Part shown: piece by piece, positions 57,016 through 64,000 of the stretch | How the letters are laid out: each line of letters opens with the position of its first letter | Numbering within the stretch: the stretch's first letter is position 1 | Source: Acidilutibacter cellobiosedens | GTDB taxonomy: Bacteria > Bacillota > Clostridia > Tissierellales > Acidilutibacteraceae | NCBI RefSeq assembly: GCF_004103715.1 | Contig: NZ_CP035282.1 | Span: 858,673 to 922,672, forward strand | Length of the DNA stretch: 64,000 nucleotides | Direction of reading: 5' to 3' | Notes under the pieces: model-generated | Databases searched by the model: none | The model's input: the letters and a program-made list of their open reading frames with translations, nothing else | Told to the model about the DNA's origin: nothing | Translations under genes and position numbers: made by a program

Positions 57016-57378
57016 ATGGAATTTAAAGATGATTTGCCCATATATGTTCAAATAATGAGTTTAATTAAGAAAAGAATAATTTCCGGAGAGTTAAATGGAG
57101 GTGACAAGATGCCATCTGTAAGGGAATTTTCAACTGAACTGAAAGTAAACCCTAATACCGTACAAAGAGCGTATCAGGAGTTGGAAAGAGAAAATTTGGT
57201 TTTTACCCAAAGAGGAATGGGAACTTTTGTTTCAAAAGACGAAGAAATAATTATGAAATTAAAAAAAAACATGGCAGACGAAATAGTTGACGGTTTTATA
57301 AATGATATGAAGTTTTTAGGGTATAGTTCAAATGAAATAATTAATTTAATTACTATAAAAATAAAGAAGGAGGAGTAG
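57016..57378 (+). CDS. GntR-family (YtrA subfamily) repressor
   Basis: 120 residues with an N-terminal winged helix (LPIYVQIMSLIKKRIISGEL, then KMPSVREFSTELKVNPNTVQRAYQELERE) and a very short C-terminal dimerisation helix, the hallmark of YtrA proteins that control ABC transporters in response to cell-envelope antibiotics. It starts at ATG after CAGGGGGTG and is followed 3 bases later by an ATPase gene. Confidence 0.92.
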   Translation: MEFKDDLPIYVQIMSLIKKRIISGELNGGDKMPSVREFSTELKVNPNTVQRAYQELERENLVFTQRGMGTFVSKDEEIIMKLKKNMADEIVDGFINDMKFLGYSSNEIINLITIKIKKEE

Positions 57379-57381
57379 AAT

Positions 57382-58080
57382 ATGGAAAGTATTGTAAAAA
57401 TAAAAGATCTTTCTAAATCCTATTTTAATAAAAAGGCATTGGATAATATAAATTTAGATATAGAAGAGGGGAAAATAATAGGTATATTGGGGCCTAACGG
57501 AAGCGGAAAGACTACATTATTGAAGATTATCAGTGGGATATTGAGACAATCCAAAGGAGAAATATTTATAGAAGGGCAAAAGCCGGGACCTTATACTAAA
57601 TCCGTCGTATCTTATCTTCCGGACAGAAATTATCTTTATAAATGGATGAAAATAAAGGATGCAATAGAATTTTTTAAGGATTTTTATAAGGATTTTGATG
57701 AGAAAAGAGCTGATGAGCTGTTAGATTTCATGAAACTTGATAAAGAAATGAAATTGACTTCTCTTTCAAAAGGAATGGTTGAAAAATTGAATTTGACTTT
57801 GGTGTTGTCAAGGAAAGCCAAATTATATGTTCTTGACGAACCTATAGCGGGAGTTGACCCTGTCGCAAGGGATAAAATACTTGACAGCATAATTAACAGC
57901 TATGATGAAAACAGTTCAATGATTGTAACAACCCATCTGGTAAGGGATATTGAGAAGATATTTAACAGGGTAATATTTTTAAAATCCGGAAAAATCGAGC
58001 TTTCAGGAGATGTGGAGGAATTAAGGGAAAAAAATCAAAGTTCAATAGATGAATTATATAAAAAGGTATTTGAAGAATAG
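57382..58080 (+). CDS. ABC transporter ATPase (YtrB type)
   Basis: 232 residues; Walker A GPNGSGKTT, signature LSKGMVEKLNLTLVL, Walker B LYVLDEPIAGVDP, then a short C-terminal tail. It lacks a long regulatory domain. AAGGAGGAG precedes the ATG. It is paired with the following permease and the GntR regulator as a ytr-like unit. Confidence 0.92.
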   Translation: MESIVKIKDLSKSYFNKKALDNINLDIEEGKIIGILGPNGSGKTTLLKIISGILRQSKGEIFIEGQKPGPYTKSVVSYLPDRNYLYKWMKIKDAIEFFKDFYKDFDEKRADELLDFMKLDKEMKLTSLSKGMVEKLNLTLVLSRKAKLYVLDEPIAGVDPVARDKILDSIINSYDENSSMIVTTHLVRDIEKIFNRVIFLKSGKIELSGDVEELREKNQSSIDELYKKVFEE

Positions 58081-58091
58081 GAGGAATTATT

Positions 58092-58838
58092 ATGGGAAGA
58101 TATATGAAATATGAAATTAAAGGTAGCTATAAATTTATTTTAGGGGTTATTGCCATATTTTTAATATTAAATACGATTTCTTATATTAAAATTTCAAGTG
58201 ATTATATACGATTTATTGCTTATATGATATTATTCGGAACATCCTTGGCGGCATTTCTGTATATAGTGGGTTCATTTAAAAATGAACTTTATGAGGATAG
58301 AGGGTATTTGACCTTTACTTTGCCCTTAACGGGAAGGGAAATACTTGGAAGTAAACTGATAGTTGCCATGATGTGGTTTGCTATACTCGGAACAATTGTA
58401 TTTTTACACAATCTTTTCATGATGAGCTGGATAAGCAGAGTAAGCTTAAGTGAAATTTTAGAGTATTTTTCATCTGTGGATATAAATATAATAAAAATGT
58501 TTTTATATTGTATGATGCTTTTGATAATAGGGGTGATAATCACTTTACTGTTAATATATTTTTCTATGGCTTTAAGCAGGGTATCATTAAAGAATAAAAA
58601 AATAGGTGGAATATGGTTTGTAGTATTTTTAGTTTTAAGCATTGTGTTCTTTTATTTTTTAGCAAAGATAACTTCATGGATACCTTACAGTATTGATATG
58701 AGTACATTTAAAGTAGTCGTTCCGCTGAATGGTTCAATATTCAATTTAAATATTGCGGGATTTATATATACTATTGCTGTAGGAGTAGGTGCTTTTTTGA
58801 CTACAGGATATATAATAGACAATAAAATAGATCTGTAA
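58092..58838 (+). CDS. ABC transporter permease (YtrC/ABC-2 like)
   Basis: 248 residues with about six to seven membrane helices and few conserved motifs. The context, immediately after the ATPase, makes it the channel partner. The loop ELYEDRGYLTFTLPLTGREILGSKL resembles bacteriocin- or antibiotic-export permeases of the ABC-2 group. Substrate unknown. Confidence 0.85.
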   Translation: MGRYMKYEIKGSYKFILGVIAIFLILNTISYIKISSDYIRFIAYMILFGTSLAAFLYIVGSFKNELYEDRGYLTFTLPLTGREILGSKLIVAMMWFAILGTIVFLHNLFMMSWISRVSLSEILEYFSSVDINIIKMFLYCMMLLIIGVIITLLLIYFSMALSRVSLKNKKIGGIWFVVFLVLSIVFFYFLAKITSWIPYSIDMSTFKVVVPLNGSIFNLNIAGFIYTIAVGVGAFLTTGYIIDNKIDL

Positions 58839-58858
58839 GATTTTAATAATAATCTTTA

Positions 58859-58896
58859 AAATATTCCCTACCAATAAAAAGTAGGGAATATTTTTA
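58859..58896 (+). terminator. Terminator of the ytr-like operon
   Basis: AATATTCCCTAC pairs with GTAGGGAATATT around a 9-base loop, ending TTTTT. Confidence 0.85.
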
Positions 58897-58956
58897 TTCT
58901 AAGGGTATTAAAATTACATAAATATGATAGTATAAATGTATGAAGGAAGGGATTAT

Positions 58957-60201
58957 ATGAATAGAAAATTAAAATTTGTTTTTCTGATATTTTTTGTATT
59001 GCTTATTAGTTTTATATTCATAATTCTGTATAGCGAGAAAAAAAATATGGATGAATTGAGGACAGAATATCCTGATATTTCAGAAAAGGCCTATTCTTAT
59101 AGAAATACTAATTTGAAGATTTGGGGATTGAGTTTATTTTTGAAATTTCTTATTCCCATATTATTTTTGACTACGGGATTTTCTTCTTATATACAAAGAT
59201 ACGCTAAAGGTAACGGACGAGGGCTGTTCTTAACTGCTGCCATATATATATTGATATTTTCCATAGTAGATTTTATTATAGATATTCCGTTGAATTATTA
59301 TGGCAATTTTGTTATACAACATAGATATGGTCTTTCGGCCCAGGGCATATACAGATGGCTTGAGATGGAATTAAAGGGATTTGGATTGAATTTAATAATT
59401 TCTATAATAGTAGGATGGTTCCCCTTTTATTTAATAAAGATGAGTCCTTCAAGATGGTGGCTGTATTTGGGAATAATTGCAATACCAATATTTATATTTG
59501 TCAATATTATATCTCCTATGTACATAGATCCTATATTTAACAAATATACTGAATTGAAGGATAAAGAGCTGGAAGCTGATATAAAAAAGCTTCTGGAAAA
59601 AGCGGGAATAGAAAATGCTCAAATATATGAGGTGGATAAGAGCAAGGACACCAATACCATGAACGCTTATATGACAGGTATTTTAAAATCCAAGAGAATA
59701 GTTTTGTGGGATACTACTATTAATAAGCTTACTCGGCAAGAAACAGTAAATGTTACTGCTCATGAAATGGGTCATTATGTAAATAACCATATAATCAAAA
59801 GTACCATAGTGGGAGGTATATCCACCATACTGTTATTGTTCTTGGTGAATAAGACATCCCTTTGGATTTTAAAAAATTCAAGAGGAATATTTGGATTTAA
59901 AAATTTATATGAGGTAGCTGCTATTCCTTTGCTGATTCTTTGTTTGAATTTCTATTTGTTTTTGTCTTCTCCTGTTTCAAACTGGTATTCAAGAAAGATG
60001 GAATGGGAAGCCGATAAATACGAATTAGATATTACAAAGAACAAGGGAGCTACCGTATCTTCTCTTGAAAAAATATATGAAGAAAGTTTATCCATACCGA
60101 GACCAAGCAATATATATAAGATCTGGTATTATAGTCATCCATCCTTAGAGGAAAGAGTTAAATTTGCAGAAAACTATAAATTTGAGAATAAGCTCCCATA
60201 A
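58957..60201 (+). CDS. M48-family zinc metalloprotease (Ste24-like)
   Basis: 414 residues with membrane helices near the N-terminus and around the active site. The catalytic motif is TAHEMGHYVNN (HExxH), with a downstream third ligand in KMEWEADKYELD. Ste24/CAAX-type proteases are integral membrane enzymes that cut misfolded or prenylated proteins; in bacteria they act in membrane protein quality control. The upstream ATG at 58936 lies before GAAGGAAGGG; ATG at 58957 is used. It follows the ABC unit behind a terminator. Confidence 0.9.
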   Translation: MNRKLKFVFLIFFVLLISFIFIILYSEKKNMDELRTEYPDISEKAYSYRNTNLKIWGLSLFLKFLIPILFLTTGFSSYIQRYAKGNGRGLFLTAAIYILIFSIVDFIIDIPLNYYGNFVIQHRYGLSAQGIYRWLEMELKGFGLNLIISIIVGWFPFYLIKMSPSRWWLYLGIIAIPIFIFVNIISPMYIDPIFNKYTELKDKELEADIKKLLEKAGIENAQIYEVDKSKDTNTMNAYMTGILKSKRIVLWDTTINKLTRQETVNVTAHEMGHYVNNHIIKSTIVGGISTILLLFLVNKTSLWILKNSRGIFGFKNLYEVAAIPLLILCLNFYLFLSSPVSNWYSRKMEWEADKYELDITKNKGATVSSLEKIYEESLSIPRPSNIYKIWYYSHPSLEERVKFAENYKFENKLP

Positions 60202-60202
60202 A

Positions 60203-60234
60203 AATTCCCTAATTTAAAAATAGGGAATTCTTTG
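60203..60234. terminator. Bidirectional hairpin
   Basis: AATTCCCTA (60203-60211) and TAGGGAATT (60221-60229), loop of 9, between convergent genes. Confidence 0.75.
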
Positions 60235-60238
60235 TAAT

Positions 60239-61054
60239 TTATATATAGTTTAAATACTCTTTAAGTCTTTCATTTTGACTGGATTTCCTGATTTTTTTTA
60301 ATGCATTTTCCTCAATTTGCCGTATTCTTTCCCTTGTAAGGTTAAATTTTCTCCCTATTGCTTCTAAAGTCATGGGTTTTTCACCTTTCAGTCCAAACCG
60401 AAGTTTTAATACCTCTCTTTCTCTTAAAGAAAGGGAGTTTAAAATTTCGCAGATGTCTTCCTTCAAATGCTTATTTAAAATGATTTCTTCTATAGTAATT
60501 TTTTTATCAGGAATAAAATCCTGGAGTTCAATGAATATATCGTCACTGTCTATGTGAATAACTGTATTTAAAGAGACAGGATTATAATAATATGTTTTGT
60601 AAAAGTTAATATGTTCATATTCTCTTTCTGTAATATTTATTTTTTCACATAATATTTTGGAACTAATATCGGAGTCATATTTAAGGTAACTGTTTTCTTC
60701 TTTACTAACTTGATTCATTTTTTCATATATATGAGCAGGAAGTCTTATTAAATAACCGTCATTCATTATGGCTCTGCTTATTTGCTGTGAAATCCAATAG
60801 TAAACGTAAGTGGAAAAATTCGTATTTTTAGAAATGTCAAACTTTTCTATACCTTTTATCATTCCTATAATTCCTTCCTGAATCAGATCTTCAAAGGTAA
60901 AAGAAGTATGTAGATTTACTTTTTTCCTGGCAGCAGTATATACAAGACCTATATTATTTATAATGAGTTCATTTCTTGCATTGATATCATTATTCATCTT
61001 GTATAGAAGAATAAGCTCTTCATTGGATTTTATGGATTTTTTTTCTTTTTTCAT
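60239..61054 (-). CDS. RpoD-like alternative sigma-70 factor (short)
   Basis: 271 residues. Region 2 is NELIINNIGLVYTAARKK, then FEDLIQEGIIGMIKGIEKFD and FSTYVYYWISQQISRAI; region 3 RLPAHIYEKMNQV; region 4 SLREREVLKLRFGLKGEKPMTLEAIGRKFNLTRERIRQIE. Region 1.1 and most of 1.2 are absent, so it is a group 2/3-size sigma factor rather than the housekeeping SigA. GTG at 61063 is part of the ribosome-binding site, so I use the ATG at 61054. Target genes are unknown; no anti-sigma gene is adjacent. Confidence 0.88.
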   Translation of the reverse strand: MKKEKKSIKSNEELILLYKMNNDINARNELIINNIGLVYTAARKKVNLHTSFTFEDLIQEGIIGMIKGIEKFDISKNTNFSTYVYYWISQQISRAIMNDGYLIRLPAHIYEKMNQVSKEENSYLKYDSDISSKILCEKINITEREYEHINFYKTYYYNPVSLNTVIHIDSDDIFIELQDFIPDKKITIEEIILNKHLKEDICEILNSLSLREREVLKLRFGLKGEKPMTLEAIGRKFNLTRERIRQIEENALKKIRKSSQNERLKEYLNYI

Positions 61055-61306
61055 TTTCATCACCTATTAAATATATTATTCTCTAAATAGTGAATAAATC
61101 CTTTAATTATTGAAAAAATATTGATTTTTTTATGGGTTGTTGTACAATGTTATGTAACAAATGTAAAGTAAGAGGAATAAATATAATTTAATGATCAGAT
61201 AAAAAATTTTAAAAAAAAAATTTTTTTGATAAACAAGGGGTATAAATTTAAAATAGAAAATATTTTTAATATATCTGATTAAAATATAGGAATAGGGAGG
61301 ATTTTT

Positions 61307-62491
61307 ATGGTATCTAAATTTTTAGTTTCACATTTTATTAAGGATTATAATAATACTACTGATGAGAAAATAAGAGAAAGGTACGGTTATCTTGGAGGAA
61401 TAGTTGGAATTCTTATCAACTCCCTATTGTTTTTAATAAAACTTTTTACAGGTATTACAACAAAAAGTATATCTATAATTGCAGACGGATTTAATAACCT
61501 TTCCGATTTAATTTCTTCAATTATTACAATGGTAGGATTTAAATTAGCAGGTAAGCCTGCAGATGAAGAGCACCCTTTTGGACATGGCAGAGTGGAATAT
61601 TTGTCTGCTCTTATAGTATCCGTTATAGTGATATTGGTAGGACTCCAATTTATAAAGGTGTCTTTTAACAGAATAGTTAACCCTAAACCTGTCATATTTA
61701 ATATGGTTGCATTTATTTTGATTTTAATATCAATATTTGCCAAAATATGGCTCAGTCAATTTAATAAATATTTGGGGAAATCAATAAATTCAAATGCGTT
61801 GGTAGCAAGTTCATTAGATGCAAGGGGAGATGTTTTTACATCCTTTTGTGTTGCAATATCATTGATTTTATCTAAATGGACATCTTTTCCTATTGATGGG
61901 TATATAGGAATTTTGATTTCTTTGTTCATAGTATATTCGGGATTTTCTCTTATTAAAGACACGCTCAACCCTCTATTGGGAGAACCGCCGGATCCTCAAC
62001 TTGTAGAGAAAATAAAAAAAGGAGTTTTAAAATATGAATATATAAGCGGTGTTCATGATTTGATTATTCATAATTATGGTCCGGGAAAATGTATGGCATC
62101 TATCCATGCGGAGATTCCCCAGGATATTTCGGTTGTTACAATTCATGAAGTTATAGATAAAGCCGAGCGGGAACTTTCCAGTGAACTTAACATTTACCTG
62201 GTTATTCATATGGATCCTATAGATACGGACTGCAAATTTACGAAGGCAGTAAAAATGGAAGTGGAAAACATTATCAGTGAAATTCCGGAAGTTAAATCAA
62301 TGCATGATTTTAGAATTACGGGAGAAGGGGAAAATAGAATAGTTATATTTGATTTGATAATAGAAGGCAAGGGAAATTTTAAACAGGATGATGAAAAAAT
62401 ATTAAAAGAGAAAATTAATTTTGAAATTCAAAAACTTCATCCTAACTATACTACAGTTATAACCTTAGATAAAAGTTTTACGGTGTTATAA
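61307..62491 (+). CDS. Cation diffusion facilitator (CDF) transporter
   Basis: 394 residues: six membrane helices (about 25-230) with metal-site motifs DGFNNLSDL and HPFGHGRVEY in helix 2 and the following loop and SSLDARGDVFTS in helix 5, then a cytoplasmic dimerisation domain (about 230-320) and an additional C-terminal segment (about 320-394, with PNYTTVITLDKSFTVL). CDF proteins export Zn(II), Fe(II) or Mn(II). The extension is longer than in simple CDF members. Close to the iron genes but on its own. GGAGG before the ATG. Confidence 0.9.
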   Translation: MVSKFLVSHFIKDYNNTTDEKIRERYGYLGGIVGILINSLLFLIKLFTGITTKSISIIADGFNNLSDLISSIITMVGFKLAGKPADEEHPFGHGRVEYLSALIVSVIVILVGLQFIKVSFNRIVNPKPVIFNMVAFILILISIFAKIWLSQFNKYLGKSINSNALVASSLDARGDVFTSFCVAISLILSKWTSFPIDGYIGILISLFIVYSGFSLIKDTLNPLLGEPPDPQLVEKIKKGVLKYEYISGVHDLIIHNYGPGKCMASIHAEIPQDISVVTIHEVIDKAERELSSELNIYLVIHMDPIDTDCKFTKAVKMEVENIISEIPEVKSMHDFRITGEGENRIVIFDLIIEGKGNFKQDDEKILKEKINFEIQKLHPNYTTVITLDKSFTVL

Positions 62492-62557
62492 TATTTTTTA
62501 ATATTGTTGAACATTATATTATCTTGTTATATTATATGGCTAAGAGGAGGTGTTTTT

Positions 62558-63280
62558 TTGTTAAGACTGGAAAATGTGACAAAGACTTATAGCAAGAACA
62601 GTATAAAAGCTGTAGATAATATTAATCTTGAGATAGAAAGGGGAGAAGTATTTGGATTTCTTGGGCCTAATGGAGCAGGAAAAACTACAACTATTAAGAT
62701 GATAGTCGGGCTTTTAAAGCCGGATAATGGGAAAATAACAGTCAATGGTATAGATGTATGGCAAAATCCTATAGAAGCTAAAAAGCTTATGAGTTATGTT
62801 CCTGATGATCCCGAACTATATAATAAGCTAAAGGGAATAGAATATTTGAATTTTGTAGGAGATATTTACGAAATTTTCAAAGAGGAAAGAATTGAAAGAA
62901 TAGAGAAATATTTGGACATATTTGAGTTAAAAGGAGCAATAAAAGATACGATAGGGAGTTATTCTCATGGAATGAAACAGAAACTCGCATTGATATCCGC
63001 ATTGATTCATGAACCGGAAATACTTATATTGGATGAGCCTATGGTGGGCCTGGATCCCAAGTCAGCATTTAATCTTAAAGAGATAATGAGGGATATGTGT
63101 AATAAAGGGAAAACAGTGTTTTTTTCAACTCATATATTGGAAGTAGCAGAAAAGATTTGCGACAGGATCGGAATTATAAAGGAAGGAAATATTATAGCTT
63201 TGGGGACAATGGAAGAACTGAGGCACCATTCGGCTAAAGAAGAATCCCTTGAAGAAATATTTTTGGAGCTGACAGAATGA
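62558..63280 (+). CDS. ABC exporter ATPase
   Basis: 240 residues. Walker A is GPNGAGKTT, signature YSHGMKQKLALISALIHEP, Walker B ILILDEPMVGLDP, with a short C-terminal EESLEEIFLELTE regulatory end. The frame is open upstream from 62504, but AGGAGGTG is 6 bases before the TTG at 62558. The stop overlaps the start of the next gene. Confidence 0.92.
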   Translation: MLRLENVTKTYSKNSIKAVDNINLEIERGEVFGFLGPNGAGKTTTIKMIVGLLKPDNGKITVNGIDVWQNPIEAKKLMSYVPDDPELYNKLKGIEYLNFVGDIYEIFKEERIERIEKYLDIFELKGAIKDTIGSYSHGMKQKLALISALIHEPEILILDEPMVGLDPKSAFNLKEIMRDMCNKGKTVFFSTHILEVAEKICDRIGIIKEGNIIALGTMEELRHHSAKEESLEEIFLELTE

Positions 63281-64000
63281 TGGATAAATTGATATCTTTG
63301 TTAAAAACGGATTTAAATATTACCTTTGGATTATCCTCACTAAAATATGATTTAAAAAACAGGAAGGATAAATGGAAGATAGGGCTTGTAATTCTTTTTA
63401 TTGTTTCCGTAGTTCCGGCTTACGGTATTTTTATAAAATTTTTACTTAACTTATATGAAGGATATAAAATTGTCGGAATAGAGAGAGCTTTTATTCTTTC
63501 GGGTTTTTTAATTACCCAGATATTGATATTTTTATTTGGAATAATATTTGTAATGTCCAAATATTATTTTTCCAATGATTTGAATATACTTCTTCCCTTG
63601 CCTTTAAAAGCCGGTACTATAGTTGGAGCTAAATTTTTATCCATGGTTGTTAATGAATATATCGTATCCTTCCCAATAATAATTCCTTATATGGTAATAT
63701 ATGGGCTTAAAAGCCAAGTTAATTTTATTTATTGGATATATGCTTTATTTCTTATATTGCTGCTTCCGTTTATTCCTTTAGCATTGGATTCTGTGATAGT
63801 GATGTTCTTCATGAGATGGACCAATATCAAAGGTAAAAAGGACTTTATGAGAATAATAGGGTATGTCCTGATGATGGTGTTGATATTGTTTTTTCAATTT
63901 AAGCTTCAAAATATGGGAAATGATTTGTTGGCACAAGGCAATACCGATGCTATTATGAAATATATAGATCAAAAAAATGATTTAATACGTAATTTGGGAA
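63277..64000 (+). CDS. ABC exporter permease, truncated by the window end
   Basis: The open frame begins at ATG 63277 (a second ATG follows directly), overlaps the ATPase stop and continues without stop to the end: 241 codons. It has hydrophobic segments such as IGLVILFIVSVVPAYGIF and ILIFLFGIIFVM and a loop FSNDLNILLPLPLKAGTIVG, the pattern of large ABC-2-type exporter permeases. The C-terminus lies outside the window. Confidence 0.8.
   Translation, partial: MMDKLISLLKTDLNITFGLSSLKYDLKNRKDKWKIGLVILFIVSVVPAYGIFIKFLLNLYEGYKIVGIERAFILSGFLITQILIFLFGIIFVMSKYYFSNDLNILLPLPLKAGTIVGAKFLSMVVNEYIVSFPIIIPYMVIYGLKSQVNFIYWIYALFLILLLPFIPLALDSVIVMFFMRWTNIKGKKDFMRIIGYVLMMVLILFFQFKLQNMGNDLLAQGNTDAIMKYIDQKNDLIRNLG

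Overview
The window comes from a low-GC, spore-forming Firmicute, most likely an anaerobic amino-acid-fermenting member of the Clostridia. Evidence is the AT-rich DNA, strong GGAGG ribosome-binding sites, many TTG/GTG starts, spore-type genes (GerM-domain lipoprotein, BclA-like collagen protein, small YjcZ-like protein) and a complete histidine-to-glutamate route through tetrahydrofolate. The species is not determined.

Left part (1-32.9 kb), mostly ordinary core genome on the + strand: a metallo-beta-lactamase-fold hydrolase (-), a YerC-type TrpR-like regulator, the histidine utilisation cluster hutH-ftcD-fchA-hutU-hutI, a flavodoxin, pcrA-ligA, a lipoprotein and gatCAB. The order yerC / pcrA-ligA-lipoprotein / gatCAB resembles the Bacillus arrangement with hut genes set into it. 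An oppBCDF peptide transporter with two tandem, equally long binding proteins follows. Then come an AIR-synthase-like protein, a cell-wall amidase, a UPF0316 membrane protein, a GerM lipoprotein, rph, rdgB and a YfcE-like phosphoesterase.

Middle part (33.0-45.5 kb), accessory: five tRNA genes behind a consensus promoter; two TPP riboswitches in series, each with its own terminator, ahead of the GC-richer thiC-thiM-(thiamine-binding protein)-thiE operon; a MarR / DUF1538 membrane protein / double P-II-like protein operon with a palindrome over the promoter; a BclA-like protein; dcd; tRNA-Arg; a TM1266-like protein; a degraded stretch; an XRE regulator with a membrane tail; and a small holin-like protein.

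Right part (45.5-64 kb): a sigma-54 activator divergent from an AdiC-like permease and a ureohydrolase, with a well-spaced sigma-54 promoter ahead of the permease; GC-rich feoB and feoA with a DtxR-type repressor and its operator, and a second MntR-like regulator; two ABC exporter sets facing away from a 52-bp perfect palindrome next to a YtrA-type GntR gene; an M48 protease; a small sigma-70 factor; a CDF cation transporter; and an ABC exporter cut by the window end.

Two small genes shorter than typical gene-calling cut-offs were found: a 49-residue four-cysteine protein (25849-25998, -) and a 44-residue membrane peptide (53655-53789, -). The least understood systems are the DUF1538/P-II pair, the sigma-54 permease/ureohydrolase module, and the palindrome-controlled ABC cluster. 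No CRISPR array, intact insertion sequence, rRNA or prophage was seen.
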